From contig NZ_JAKZFS010000003.1 in NCBI RefSeq assembly GCF_022808915.1, forward strand, positions 62,001-126,000: DNA of 64,000 bases, given 5' to 3'. Positions 25,911-35,900 of this stretch are shown piece by piece (position 1 is the stretch's first letter; the number at the start of each line of letters is the position of its first letter). Under the pieces are notes generated by a model. That model made no database searches. It was not told the DNA's origin and worked only from the letters and a program-made list of their open reading frames with translations. Source of the stretch: Fundidesulfovibrio terrae. Lineage in GTDB: Bacteria > Desulfobacterota > Desulfovibrionia > Desulfovibrionales > Desulfovibrionaceae. Both the position numbers and the translations under genes were made by a program.

Positions 25911-27695
25911 CTACGCCTGTGCCGCAGGACCATCCTTGCGTGCGTCGTAACGCCCCTTGTAGGACGCGATCAACAATGCCTCGGCGACGGAATCCACCAT
26001 ATGATCCCATCCAATCAGGACGTCGGTTCCGAAACGCTGCAACGTCGCCTTGAAATGATCCCTGTCTCCGGCGAGATAGAGTTCGATTCCTCGTGACTTG
26101 CATTTCTTCACAAAGCCTTCGAGAGCATTGACGCCCGTAGAATCGATTGTTTGCGCATGGGACACGTCCAATATGAACACCCTGGGCTTCCCTGAAACCA
26201 CGTCCAGGATGTCCTGGAAGCGGTCCGCGATGCCGAAGAAGAAGGGACCGTCGATCTCGTAGACCTGGATTCCTTCCTCCAAGAGGGACTGTCCGGTGGG
26301 CAGGGGGCAGGACTCCTTGGAATAGGCCGCGTCCTCTCCGCCGGCGGAGATGTCGGCCATGCGGACCCGTTCATCCAGGTTGTCGCTCTGCGGCAGACTG
26401 CAGGAGCAGATCTCGGTCATCTCGCTCATGCGCCGCATGAACAAAAGCGCCGCCAGGAGCACGCCCACGTAGACCGCCACGGTCAGGTCGATGAGCACCG
26501 TCAGGGCGAAGGTAGTCACCAGCACGGCCACGTCGGAGCGCGGCGCACGCAGCAGCCTTGCGAACTTGCGGTATTCGCTCATGTCGTAGGCCACAACCAG
26601 GAGCACCGCCGCCAGGCTGGACAGCGGAATGGCCGAGGCAACGGGCGCGGCGGCTAGCACGAACACCACCAGGACCACGGCGTGGATGCATCCGGCAACG
26701 GGCGACACCGCCCCGGACTTGATGCTGGTCACGGTGCGGGCCACGGCCCCTGTGGCGGGGATGCCGCCGAACAGCACCGAGGCGATGTTGGCCGTGCCCT
26801 GGGCCAGAAGCTCCATGGAGGAGTCGTGCCGGTCGCCGGTCATGCCGTCGGACACCACGCAGCACAAGAGCGATTCGATACCGGCCAGCAGGGCGATGGT
26901 CATGGCGTCCGGCATCAAAGCCCTGAGCGAGGCCCAGTCCAGGGAAGGCACTACCAGGGACGGCAGCTCGCTCGGGATGCCCCCGAAGCGCGTGCCGATG
27001 GTCTCCACCGGCAGGTTGAAGGCTGCGGCCGTCACCGCGCCCACGGCCACGCCGAACACAGGGGCCGGTATCCTGGGGAAGAAGCGCCGGGCCAGCAGGA
27101 TGGCTCCGAGCGAAATGAAACCGATGCCCGCCGTCGAGAGGTCGATCGAGCCCAGCGAGGAGGCCAACAGGGCCACCTTGGGCACGAACTCGGCCGGGAC
27201 GTGCTCCAACTTGAGGCCCAGGAAATCAGTCAGCTGGCTGAAGAAGATGAGCACGGCGATGCCGCTGGTGAAGCCCGTGGTCACGGGATAGGGGATGAAC
27301 TTGATGAGCTTGCCGAGCTTGGCCAGCCCCATGACCAGAAGGATGGCGCCGGCCATGAGCGTGGTCAGCACCAGCCCCTGGTATCCGTGCCTGTCCACCA
27401 CGCCCGCGATGATGACCACGAACGCGCCGGTCGGCCCGCCCACCGCGAAGCGAGAGCCGCCCAGGAACGAAATGAGGAAACCGGCGACGATGGCCGTGAA
27501 TAGACCCTTTTCCGGCCCCACGTGGGAGGCGATGGCGAAGGCCATGGCCAGGGGCAGGGCCACCACGCCCACGGTGAGTCCGGCCAAAAGGTCTTTCGAG
27601 ACATCCTGGGCGGAAAGCCCCCTGCGTAAAACCTTGAACAATTTCGGTACGGGCCAAGCAAACTTCTCGCGCCCGCCAGTCATGCTGCGTTCCAA
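25911..27695 (-). CDS. SulP-family anion transporter with STAS domain
   Basis: About 594 residues. An N-terminal SulP membrane domain has some 11-14 helices and the conserved GLTVGVVALPLAMAFAIASH and GPTGAFVVI segments. A cytoplasmic STAS domain follows (about 470-580; ILDVSHAQTIDSTGVNALEGF). SulP proteins carry sulfate, bicarbonate or related anions; the substrate cannot be decided here. The start is uncertain: GGGAGGGG (27708-27701) is best spaced for TTG 27695, and ATG 27683 and GTG 27701 are alternatives. Confidence 0.88.
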   Translation of the reverse strand: MERSMTGGREKFAWPVPKLFKVLRRGLSAQDVSKDLLAGLTVGVVALPLAMAFAIASHVGPEKGLFTAIVAGFLISFLGGSRFAVGGPTGAFVVIIAGVVDRHGYQGLVLTTLMAGAILLVMGLAKLGKLIKFIPYPVTTGFTSGIAVLIFFSQLTDFLGLKLEHVPAEFVPKVALLASSLGSIDLSTAGIGFISLGAILLARRFFPRIPAPVFGVAVGAVTAAAFNLPVETIGTRFGGIPSELPSLVVPSLDWASLRALMPDAMTIALLAGIESLLCCVVSDGMTGDRHDSSMELLAQGTANIASVLFGGIPATGAVARTVTSIKSGAVSPVAGCIHAVVLVVFVLAAAPVASAIPLSSLAAVLLVVAYDMSEYRKFARLLRAPRSDVAVLVTTFALTVLIDLTVAVYVGVLLAALLFMRRMSEMTEICSCSLPQSDNLDERVRMADISAGGEDAAYSKESCPLPTGQSLLEEGIQVYEIDGPFFFGIADRFQDILDVVSGKPRVFILDVSHAQTIDSTGVNALEGFVKKCKSRGIELYLAGDRDHFKATLQRFGTDVLIGWDHMVDSVAEALLIASYKGRYDARKDGPAAQA

Positions 27696-28001
27696 AACCA
27701 CCCCTCCCAGGAGTCAAAAAATTCAAAAATAGTTCAATAATTTCAAGCAATTATTTGAACATAACAAAAACTTACGAAATGCGGTTCGCAGCCTACTCTC
27801 TTTTTACAAGGTTGCAAGTGGCGAGTAGAGGGGGGAGCCCGGCAGGAACAGGGGGAGTGGAGGGGGGGCTGGGATCGAACGGCTGGGTGATCCGCCATGG
27901 CCGACGGAACAAGCCAAAGGGGTGCGACGCGGCCGCAAAAAGAAAAGGCCCGGGCGAAGCCGGGCCTTGAAGCCGATGCAAAGAGGGATGAACAACCGGG
28001 A
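27696..28001. promoter_or_regulatory. Intergenic region between SulP and RF1 genes
   Basis: About 300 bases. An AT-rich island (27716-27785) with an imperfect inverted repeat, GTTCAATAATT and AATTATTTGAAC, sits just upstream of the SulP start and is the likely promoter or operator for it. The rest (27790-27935) is GC-rich with no gene I can support. Confidence 0.35.
27937..27967 (-). terminator. Intrinsic terminator of prfA operon
   Basis: On the minus strand AAGGCCCGG and CCGGGCCTT form a hairpin over a short loop, followed by TTTTCTTTTT. It lies about 35 bases after the RF1 stop codon. Confidence 0.88.
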
Positions 28002-29075
28002 TCAGGCCATGTCGGCCTGGGCCTTCAAGGCCTCGGTCTGGTAGTGGTTGGTGAGGGCGTCCATCATGTCCTCGATGTCGCCGTCCATGATCTTGTCCAG
28101 GTTGTGCAGGGTGAAGTTGATGCGGTGGTCGGTCATGCGGCCCTGGGGAAAGTTGTAGGTGCGGATGCGCTCGGAGCGGTCGCCCGAGCCCACCTGCTGG
28201 CGGCGGTTGGCCTCCACCTCCTGGCGCTGCTTTTCCTGCTCCTGCTGCAGGAGCCTGGAGAGGAGCACCTTCATGGCCTTGGCCTTGTTCTTGTGCTGGC
28301 TCTTCTCGTCCTGGCAGATGACCACAAGCCCCGAGGGGATGTGGGTGATGCGCACGGCCGAGTCCGTGGTGTTCACGCTCTGGCCGCCGGGACCGCCGGA
28401 GCGGTACACGTCGATGCGCAGGTCGTTGGGATCCAGGTGCACGTCCACCTCGTCGGCCTCGGGCAGCACGGCCACGGTGGCGGCCGAGGTGTGGATGCGG
28501 CCCTGGGATTCGGTGGCGGGCACGCGCTGCACCCGGTGGGTGCCGGACTCGTACTTCAGGCGGCTGTAGACCTTTTCCCCAGCTATGCTGACGATGATTT
28601 CCTTGTAGCCGCCGGTGTCGGAGGGCGATTCGCTCATCACCTCCATCTTCCAGCGGTGGCGCTCTGCGTAGCGCATGTACATGCGGAACAGGTCGGAAGC
28701 GAACAGGGCAGCTTCCTCGCCACCGGTGCCCGCGCGGATTTCCAGGAGGATGTTCTTGTCGTCCAGGGGGTCCTTGGGCAGCAGAAGGATCTTGAGCTCG
28801 TCCTCGAGGCGGGGAAGCTCCTCCTGGGCGGTGGCGATCTCCGCCTTGGCCATCTCGCGCATCTCGGGGTCGGAATCCTCCAGGAGGATCTTGTTCTCCT
28901 CCAGGTCTTCCTTGAGCTTCTTGTACTTGCGGTAGACGGCCACCACCTCGCCCAGGTCCGAGTGGGCCTTGGTGAGCTTGCGGTAGCGCTCCTGGTCGGA
29001 CAGGGCCTCGGGGGAGGACAGTTCCTTCTCCAGTTCCAGGAACCGGCTTTCGATGCTTTCGAGCTTGGCGAACAT
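28002..29075 (-). CDS. prfA: Peptide chain release factor 1
   Basis: A 357-residue class I release factor. The catalytic GGQ motif lies in [17 protein letters not shown]. The anticodon-like tripeptide of RF1 is in the [18 protein letters not shown] region (PAT, the RF1 form, rather than the SPF of RF2), so it reads UAA and UAG. Start ATG 29075 has GGAAG upstream; a longer open frame precedes it without support. It lies 14 bases downstream of the DUF1385 gene. Confidence 0.95.
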   Translation of the reverse strand: MFAKLESIESRFLELEKELSSPEALSDQERYRKLTKAHSDLGEVVAVYRKYKKLKEDLEENKILLEDSDPEMREMAKAEIATAQEELPRLEDELKILLLPKDPLDDKNILLEIRAGTGGEEAALFASDLFRMYMRYAERHRWKMEVMSESPSDTGGYKEIIVSIAGEKVYSRLKYESGTHRVQRVPATESQGRIHTSAATVAVLPEADEVDVHLDPNDLRIDVYRSGGPGGQSVNTTDSAVRITHIPSGLVVICQDEKSQHKNKAKAMKVLLSRLLQQEQEKQRQEVEANRRQQVGSGDRSERIRTYNFPQGRMTDHRINFTLHNLDKIMDGDIEDMMDALTNHYQTEALKAQADMA

Positions 29076-29089
29076 GGCTGTGCTTCCGG

Positions 29090-30019
29090 TTACTTCTGGC
29101 CGAGAGCGCCCTTGAGGGCGGCAATGGCCACCTCGATCTGGGCGTCGTCGGGTTCGTGCGTGGTGAGCATCTGCATGGCCATGCCCGGACAGGACAGGGC
29201 CTTGCAAAGGATGTTCTTATGGAACTTCCCGGAAAATTTGATGATCTCGTAGGAGATGGCGCTGATCGGCACCATGAGCAGGAACTTCACCGTGATGATG
29301 TAGACCTGCTTGAGCACGGCGTGCTGCGGAGCCCAGGTCTGCAGCAGAAGCGGCACAAGGAAGGTGTAGAGCACGATGGACACGCCCAGCACGAAGAGCA
29401 GGAACGTGGTGCCGCAGCGCGGATGCAGGCGGGAGAAGTCCCGAACGGCCTCGGGCGAAAGCTCGATCTTGTTCTCGTGCGCCCAGATCACCTTGTGCTC
29501 TGCCCCATGGTACTGGAACACGCGCCGGATGTCCGGGATGAAGGAGATGGCCGCGATGTAGCCCACGAACATCAGTAGTTTGAAAAGCCCGTCCCACATA
29601 TGGAAGGAAAGCGCCTCGGCCCCGCCCGAGAGCCCGAGCCAGTTCATGGCCAGCGAGAAGACGTGGGGGGCCACCACGAACAAGAGCAGGGCGAACCCGA
29701 TGGCCGAGGCCATGGTCAGGGCCATGGCCCAGGGCGAGATCTCGCCCTCCTCCTCGTCCAGGGACTGCTGCGCGGAGAAATTGAGGGCCTTGATGCCGTT
29801 GACCAGGGTCTCGAGCAGAATGGGGAACCCGCGCAGGAAGGGTTTTTTCAGCCACTTGGAGCGCGCAAGGGTGAACCAGGGGCGAGTCTCAACGAAGATC
29901 TCGCCGCTTGGCTTGCGCACGGCAATGGCGAGGCAGTCCTTGGAGCGGATCATCACCCCTTCCATGACGGCCTGCCCGCCGACGGTTTCGTTTGCGCCGA
30001 GCGCTCCGGATATGGGCAT
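29090..30019 (-). CDS. DUF1385 membrane protein
   Basis: A 309-residue protein with the family's N-terminal [14 protein letters not shown] and the central [34 protein letters not shown] segments. Four or so transmembrane helices lie near 95-125, 150-175, 220-245 and 250-275. Function is unknown across the family. It sits between rpmE and prfA, a common arrangement. ATG 30019 follows the T tract of a terminator-like hairpin by a few bases and has no Shine-Dalgarno, which is odd (see findings). Confidence 0.85.
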   Translation of the reverse strand: MPISGALGANETVGGQAVMEGVMIRSKDCLAIAVRKPSGEIFVETRPWFTLARSKWLKKPFLRGFPILLETLVNGIKALNFSAQQSLDEEEGEISPWAMALTMASAIGFALLLFVVAPHVFSLAMNWLGLSGGAEALSFHMWDGLFKLLMFVGYIAAISFIPDIRRVFQYHGAEHKVIWAHENKIELSPEAVRDFSRLHPRCGTTFLLFVLGVSIVLYTFLVPLLLQTWAPQHAVLKQVYIITVKFLLMVPISAISYEIIKFSGKFHKNILCKALSCPGMAMQMLTTHEPDDAQIEVAIAALKGALGQK

Positions 30020-30024
30020 AATGG

Positions 30025-30053
30025 TAAGAAAAAGCGGCGCCCGGGGCGCCGCT
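30025..30053 (-). terminator. Terminator-like hairpin before the DUF1385 gene
   Basis: AGCGGCGCC (30033-30041) pairs with GGCGCCGCT (30045-30053). On the minus strand it is followed by TTTTCTTAC and then the DUF1385 ATG at 30019. It may end the rpmE transcript or act as an attenuator. Confidence 0.7.
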
Positions 30054-30232
30054 TCACGCTTATGGGCCGCAAGCCCCGTCCCCGTGCGCCGCGAAGGCGC
30101 AACGGGAATGTTGCAAGCCGGAACCACGAGTTTCGTTGGATGGAAAAGCCGGAAAGACTTTTCCACGCGGCCTCGCAAATGTCGTCCGCCGGGGCTTTTG
30201 CAAGCATGCCCGGCCCAATGCGAAGAACTGCC

Positions 30233-30254
30233 GGAAGGACCGGTTGGTCCTTCC
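30233..30254 (-). terminator. Hairpin just after rpmE
   Basis: GGAAGGACC and GGTCCTTCC form a perfect nine-base stem with a GGTT loop, 14 bases after the rpmE stop. It lacks a T tract on the minus strand, so it is a weak terminator or an RNA-stabilising structure. Confidence 0.45.
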
Positions 30255-30267
30255 CGGAAAGGGCTTG

Positions 30268-30486
30268 TTAGGCCTTCTTTTCCTCGAACTTGGCGTACTT
30301 CTTGCGGAAGCGGTCGATACGGCCAGCGGTGTCCACGAAGCGCTGCTTCCCGGTGTAGAAGGGGTGGCAGTTGGAGCAGATTTCCACGCTCACGGTTTCA
30401 CCCTTGGTGGACAGGACTTCGGCCTGGTATCCGCAGTTGCAGACGACCTTCGCCTTGAACGTCTTGGGATGGATGTCGGTCTTCAT
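30268..30486 (-). CDS. rpmE: Ribosomal protein L31, zinc-binding form
   Basis: A 72-residue L31. [21 protein letters not shown] at the N-terminus and [22 protein letters not shown] give the CxC...CxxC cysteines of the zinc-containing type. Start ATG 30486 has AAGGAG six bases upstream. The 235 bases up to the divergent thiC-like gene hold the promoters of both and a hairpin near 30664-30692. Confidence 0.95.
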   Translation of the reverse strand: MKTDIHPKTFKAKVVCNCGYQAEVLSTKGETVSVEICSNCHPFYTGKQRFVDTAGRIDRFRKKYAKFEEKKA

Positions 30487-30663
30487 CAAAAGCTCCTTGA
30501 TCAAATCGAAGACGGGCTCTATACACCGTGACCCAGCAGGTGGCAAGCGAAATCAGGGCCTTTTCCGCAGTGAAGGTCCGTGCTAGCTACCGGGCCCAGA
30601 AAGAAACCGTCCGCGGGGACTTACCGTCCCCCGCATGGTTATGATAGAGTAACAATCCACTCG

Positions 30664-30692
30664 GGAGACGGCAACCCGGCCCGGGTCTCCCC
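30664..30692 (+). promoter_or_regulatory. Leader hairpin upstream of thiC
   Basis: GGGAGAC and GTCTCCC form a stem with a GGCAACCCGGCCCGG loop about 30 bases upstream of the thiC start. I searched this 236-base region for the TPP riboswitch core (CTGAGA and the ACCTGAT-type segment) and did not find it. Confidence 0.35.
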
Positions 30693-30722
30693 CGTATCCA
30701 AGCCAACCCCATCGAGGTCCGC

Positions 30723-32027
30723 ATGTCTCTTACAGACAAGAACACCATTGTTTCCAAGTACCTGTCCAGTCACGGCGATACTCTCGCCACCCACGAACAC
30801 CTCGGCCTGGAGGCCATCCGCGCCGGGCTCGACGCCGGACGCATGGCCCTTCTGGCCAACCCGTCCCATAAGAATGTGTCGCCCACCCTCATCGGTCAAC
30901 CCGGCCGCGTGAAGGTGAACGCCAACATCGGCACCTCCCCCATGATCAACAATGTGGAGATGGAGATCCAGAAGCTGAAGCTGGCCGAAAAGGCCGGAGC
31001 CCACACCGTGATGGACCTCTCCACCGCCGGTGACCTGGACGAGGTGCGGGTGCGCATCCTGGAAGCCTCCCCCCTGCCGCTGGGTACCGTGCCGCTCTAC
31101 TCCGTGGCCCAGCCCTACGTTGCCCGCGGGCAGGACCCCAGCGACTTCACCGTCGACGAGCTCTTCGAGGAGATCGAGAAGGAAGCCGAACAGGGCGTGG
31201 ACTTCATGACCCTGCACTGCGGCGTCACCGCGCGCGGGGCCTCCCTCGCCTCCGACGGGCGGCGCATCCTGGGCATCGTGTCGCGCGGCGGAGCGCTCCT
31301 GGCCCGCTGGATGAAGCGGCGCAACGTGGAGAACCCACTGCTGGAGAACTATGACCGGCTGCTGAAAATCTGCCTCAAGCACAACGTGACCATAAGCCTG
31401 GGCGACGGCCTGCGCCCCGGCGCGGGAGCCGACGCCGGCGACGCCGCCCAGTGGGAGGAAGTCTCGGTGCTGGGCGACCTGGCCAAGCGCGCCGTGGAAT
31501 ACGGCGTGCAGATCATGATCGAAGGCCCCGGCCACGTGCCCCTGCACCTGGTGCAGAGCCAAATCCAGGGCATCAAGCGTCTGACCAACAACGCCCCGCT
31601 CTACGTGCTCGGGCCCCTGACCACCGACGCCGCCGCCGGGTACGACCACATCGCCGGAGCCATCGGCGGAGCCCAGGCCGCCTACTTCGGCGCTGACTTC
31701 CTGTGCTACCTCACCCCGGCCGAGCACGTCACCCTGCCCGGCCCCGAGGACGTCTGGGACGGCGTGAAGGCCAGCCTCATCGCCGCCCAGAGCGCCGAGA
31801 CCGCCCTTGGCCGCCCCTGGGCGGTCGAGCGCGACCTGAACATCTCCAAGGCCCGAGCCGCCCTGGACTGGGAGGCCATGGCCGACAACGCCCTGGACCC
31901 CTACACCCTGCGCAAGCGCCGCCAGGACTTCCACAAGGAGAAGGAGTGCGCCATGTGCGGCTCCTTCTGCGCCATCCGCATGCTGGAAGGCGTTGAAGAC
32001 GCCATGATCTGCGGCAAGAAGTCCTAG
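30723..32027 (+). CDS. thiC: Phosphomethylpyrimidine synthase ThiC, short type
   Basis: A 434-residue radical SAM enzyme of the ThiC family. Conserved segments include KVNANIGTS, MDLSTAGD, GVDFMTLHCGVT, SRGGALLARWM, MIEGPGHVPL, GYDHIAGAIGGA and LCYLTPAEH. The C-terminal cluster motif is CAMCGSFCA. It converts aminoimidazole ribotide to HMP phosphate in thiamine synthesis. The short length and the CxxCGxxCA motif resemble clostridial ThiC. The close paralogue BzaF, which makes 5-hydroxybenzimidazole for B12, cannot be excluded by eye. No other thi gene is nearby. Confidence 0.85.
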   Translation: MSLTDKNTIVSKYLSSHGDTLATHEHLGLEAIRAGLDAGRMALLANPSHKNVSPTLIGQPGRVKVNANIGTSPMINNVEMEIQKLKLAEKAGAHTVMDLSTAGDLDEVRVRILEASPLPLGTVPLYSVAQPYVARGQDPSDFTVDELFEEIEKEAEQGVDFMTLHCGVTARGASLASDGRRILGIVSRGGALLARWMKRRNVENPLLENYDRLLKICLKHNVTISLGDGLRPGAGADAGDAAQWEEVSVLGDLAKRAVEYGVQIMIEGPGHVPLHLVQSQIQGIKRLTNNAPLYVLGPLTTDAAAGYDHIAGAIGGAQAAYFGADFLCYLTPAEHVTLPGPEDVWDGVKASLIAAQSAETALGRPWAVERDLNISKARAALDWEAMADNALDPYTLRKRRQDFHKEKECAMCGSFCAIRMLEGVEDAMICGKKS

Positions 32028-32070
32028 CGCGCGGGCCGTTCTGACGACGGCTCCGACCACGACGCCATGG

Positions 32071-32111
32071 CCGCCCGGGAAAGAGACGATCTTTCCCGGG
32101 CGGTTTTCTTT
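32071..32111 (+). terminator. Intrinsic terminator after thiC
   Basis: CCGCCCGGGAAAGA pairs with TCTTTCCCGGGCGG (14 bases, five-base loop), followed by TTTTCTTT. Confidence 0.93.
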
Positions 32112-32231
32112 GGCCCAAGGGCGTGTTATCGGCAAAAGGCATTCCACGGCCCGGCCATCGGCGCGAACCGGTGGGCGACCGCTTCCCCTGACAGCCAATC
32201 CCGGCCTGGGGCCGGGCAAAGGAGACACGCC

Positions 32232-32981
32232 ATGCATACGCTCGTGCTCGTGCGCCACGGCCAGAGCCAGTGGAACCTGGAGAACCGCTTCACCGGATGG
32301 ACCGACGTCTCCCTCTCCCCCCTGGGCGAGCAGGAGGCCATGGCCGGGGCCAAGGCCATGATGGACGCTGGCTACGGCTTCGACCTGTGCTTCACCTCCT
32401 ACCTCAAGCGCGCGGTCAAGACCCTGGACATCGTCCTGGAGGCCATGGACCTCATGTGGCTGCCGGTCGAGAAATCCTGGAGGCTCAACGAGCGCCACTA
32501 CGGGGCGCTGCAGGGGCTCAACAAGGCGGAGATGACGAGTAAGTTCGGCGAGGAGCAGGTGTTCATATGGCGCCGCAGCTACGACGTGCGCCCGCCCGCC
32601 CTGGAGCACGACGACCCGCGCCATCCGCGCTTCGATCCGCGCTACGCGGCGCTCGCCCCGGACGAACTTCCGGCGGTGGAATGCCTGAAGGACACCGTGG
32701 CCCGGGTCATGCCCTACTGGCACGACACCCTGGCCCCGGCGGTGAAATCGGGCCGGCGGGTGCTGGTGGCGGCCCACGGCAACTCGCTTCGGGCCCTGGT
32801 GAAATACCTGGACGGCGTAAGCGACGAGGCCATCGCGGGGCTCAACATCCCCACGGGCGTGCCCCTGGTGTACGAGCTCGGCGACGACTTGAGGCCCATC
32901 CGGCACTTTTACCTGGGCGACCCGGAAGAGATCGCCCGCCAGATCGAGGCCGTGGCCAACCAGGCCAAGGCCAAGGCCTAA
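32232..32981 (+). CDS. gpmA: 2,3-bisphosphoglycerate-dependent phosphoglycerate mutase
   Basis: A 249-residue histidine phosphatase-superfamily enzyme. [18 protein letters not shown] at the N-terminus holds the phospho-accepting His. [16 protein letters not shown] and [15 protein letters not shown] supply the second active-site His and the substrate loop. Size and motifs match GpmA rather than the shorter CobC/PhoE proteins. It interconverts 3- and 2-phosphoglycerate in glycolysis. ATG 32232 has GGAGA upstream. The gene is monocistronic between thiC's terminator and a convergent gene. Confidence 0.92.
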   Translation: MHTLVLVRHGQSQWNLENRFTGWTDVSLSPLGEQEAMAGAKAMMDAGYGFDLCFTSYLKRAVKTLDIVLEAMDLMWLPVEKSWRLNERHYGALQGLNKAEMTSKFGEEQVFIWRRSYDVRPPALEHDDPRHPRFDPRYAALAPDELPAVECLKDTVARVMPYWHDTLAPAVKSGRRVLVAAHGNSLRALVKYLDGVSDEAIAGLNIPTGVPLVYELGDDLRPIRHFYLGDPEEIARQIEAVANQAKAKA

Positions 32982-32990
32982 CCCGGCGGG

Positions 32991-35900
32991 CTAGGCCTTG
33001 CGGTCCGCCTTGGGAGGAGCCTCCTCGGGGGAAACACCCTTCGGGGAAGCTTCAGGCGCGGCCTGATCCTCCGCCTGTTCCGGAGACTGCCGTGATTCGT
33101 CCGCCTGTGGCGCAGGCTCCAGCCCTGCGCGCAGCACGGGCTTTTCCGGTGCCTCCTCGCCCCGCTTTCCGGGCTTGCGCTCGGCCTTCCGCCACGCGCC
33201 CCCATCCGTGAACGAATCCCACCCCCAGCGCAGCCACTTGATGAGCGACAGGGCCATCCACAAGGACCACGCCAGCATCACCCCGCGATACCACCACAAC
33301 GACACCGACCAGACCTGGGTCGAGGGCAGCACCGCGCCCACGCGGTCGAAGTACCAGCGCAGCATGGAGTCCGTGGAGCCGTTTCCGGCGATCTTCATGG
33401 AGGGCATGCCCAGAAGCCCGGTGCGGATGGCCTCGAACAGGCAGGACAGGCCCGCAAGCGTCAGGATCACCAGACAGACCTGCACGGCGTTGAAAGCGAC
33501 CCGGCCAGACGCCGAATGACGACGGCGCAGCCCCAGGGCGATCAGCCACAGGACCGCCCCCAGGGACGCGCCCATGTCCACCTGGGTCAGGCCCAGGCCC
33601 AGCAGGAACCACTGCCTGCGGCGAAGCGGCGTCCCGGGCAGGAACCCCAGCCCCACGGCGGCCACGGCCACGGCCATGACCGCTCCCCAGATGAGAACGG
33701 CCGGAGCCATGGGGGTGTCCCCGTGCACCCGGAGAATCCAGCGGTCCCGGGGCATCTCAACGCTCACCGAGGCGTTGACGGCCGGATGGCCCAGGTCCAC
33801 CTCCGGGGTTTCCACCTCTCCAAGCGACGGGCGGGGCTGCTTCCAGCCCAGATGGATGTCCTGCCTGCCGGGCGGCAGGGCCAGTCCGATCTCACCCGGA
33901 TTCCCGCCGGACCAGGGGGCGGGCTTGCCGCCCACGGCCACCCCGGTGATTTCCGCCGTAAGGGGCACCTTGAACACGTGGCGCCCCCCGAGGGCTGAGC
34001 GCAGACGCACGTCTAGCGCGGCCGCGTCCACACGCTCGCCCGGGATCAGGCGAAGCGTCGCGGAATCGATGGTCAGGCTCTCTCCCGGAGCCGGAGCGGG
34101 CCGCGACACCGCTATGACCGCCTTCTCGCCCGGCCACGGCCGCCACAGGGGGGACCAGCGCCCGGCCTCGTCCAGGCTCGCGGACACCGGGATGCCGGAC
34201 AGCGAGCAGTCCCACACGGGCGAGGCGGTGAGCCGCCACGTCTCAACCCAGGCGGTTCCCCACGGAGCGGTGAGTTCCAGTTCCGGGGCGATCTCCAGCC
34301 GGGAACGCCAGCTCGTCTGGCTCTGGCCTGCGGCCAGGGAGACCACGGCCTTGCCGTCCTCCACGCGCACGTCCTGGTCCAGGACGGACTCGCCCGGCAG
34401 GAGCGGCACCTGGACCACCACGGGCTCGCCGGAGCGGGACAGCCTGCGCACCGTGGTCACTGCGCTCCATTCCAGCCCGAGCTCCAGGACGCGGTCCACG
34501 GCCAGAAACGTCGGGATCACCGCCGTCACGAGCGGCTTGCCGCCCTGCCCGGGGTCTTCCCGACGCGAGAACCGCAGCCCGCCCTCGAAGGTGCCGTCCG
34601 GGCCGACGCCCAACACGCTGAATCCCGGTGCATCCACCGATACCGAACGCGGAGCGAATGCCGCCCCTATACTGAAGGACACTCCCGGCGGGGCCGCGCC
34701 GGTCACCACGACCGCATGGGCTCCCGGCTCCAGCAGCACGCCCAGGCCGCCCTCGGAGGCCAGCACCGGGGCGGGCTTTCCGTCCACGCTTACGGACTGG
34801 GGCCGCCAGCCGTCGCTCACCACGGGCAGGGGCAGCACCAGACGCGCCGCTGCCCCGGTGGCGAGTGTCAGGCGCAGGCTTTTGGCGTCCAGGGACACGG
34901 CCAGGGAGGACACCCCGGCGCACGCGGGGAAGCACTCCGCCGGTGCGGTCAGGCGGGCGCGCAGCTCGTCCAGCACCTCCTTGGGCGGGACCGCGCCCGT
35001 GGCGGGCCCGGCAAGGGACGGCCCGGCAAAGGCCAGCACGAGCGCCACTGCGGCCGCCGCGCCCGTGGCCGCCTTGCCCGGCGGGTGCCAGCTCTTCCTG
35101 GCCAGCAGCACCAGAGCGCCGAGAAAAAGCACCACCCTGATGAAACACAGAATCGAAAACAGTGGCGGCCCCACCAGGATCATGCGCAACGTCTGGGAGG
35201 GCTCCACCGGGCCGTTCCAGCGGAGCGAGACCGAACGCCACGCCCAGGCGGGGATGCCCGGCCCGGTCTGCACCAGGCTTTTGGGGTCCTGCTCCAAGGA
35301 GGACGCAACGCCTTTCGACAGGAGCTGAGGCGCGTCCTTCCTGGCCTTCTCGCGCGCCAACGTGGTGGCGGCGGGCGACGGGACGGCCTGGGGCTGGGCC
35401 GGTTCCTGCGCGGGAGTGGACATGTCCTGGAAGAGCCCGGAGTGCAGGTCCTCCAGTTGCGGATAGACTCCGCTTCGTATCTGCCCGATCAGAAAAGGCA
35501 GCGCAGCCAGGATCAGGCTGACCGCCGCAGCCGCGGAAAACAGGCTGGCCAAGCGCAGGGCCTTCCGCCAGGAGTCCGGAGCGCCGGGGCGTTCCAGCGC
35601 CTTCATGACGCCAAGCCCTGCCAGAAGCACCAGCCACAGCTCGATCGGCGCGCCCGGCTCGTGCTGGGCCAGCACCAGGTAGGCCAGCAGGACTAGGGCT
35701 GCCGCCACGCCCCTGAGCTTCCAGGCTCCGGCCACCATGAGCAGGGTCAGGAAGATGTTCAGGAGGTCCCAGCGGCTCACCCAGGTCTGGCTCGCCGAGG
35801 CGGGGCCTTCCACGTGGGCCAGCCTCCAACCCGGCGGCAGCCTGACGTCCACCGCGAGCGACGAGGCCCCGGCCCGCCAGCCCGAGGCGGGAAGATCGGC

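Noticed and set aside
30547-30722. TPP riboswitch upstream of thiC
   Set aside because: I looked for the conserved core segments and found none; a profile scan could still find a diverged one.
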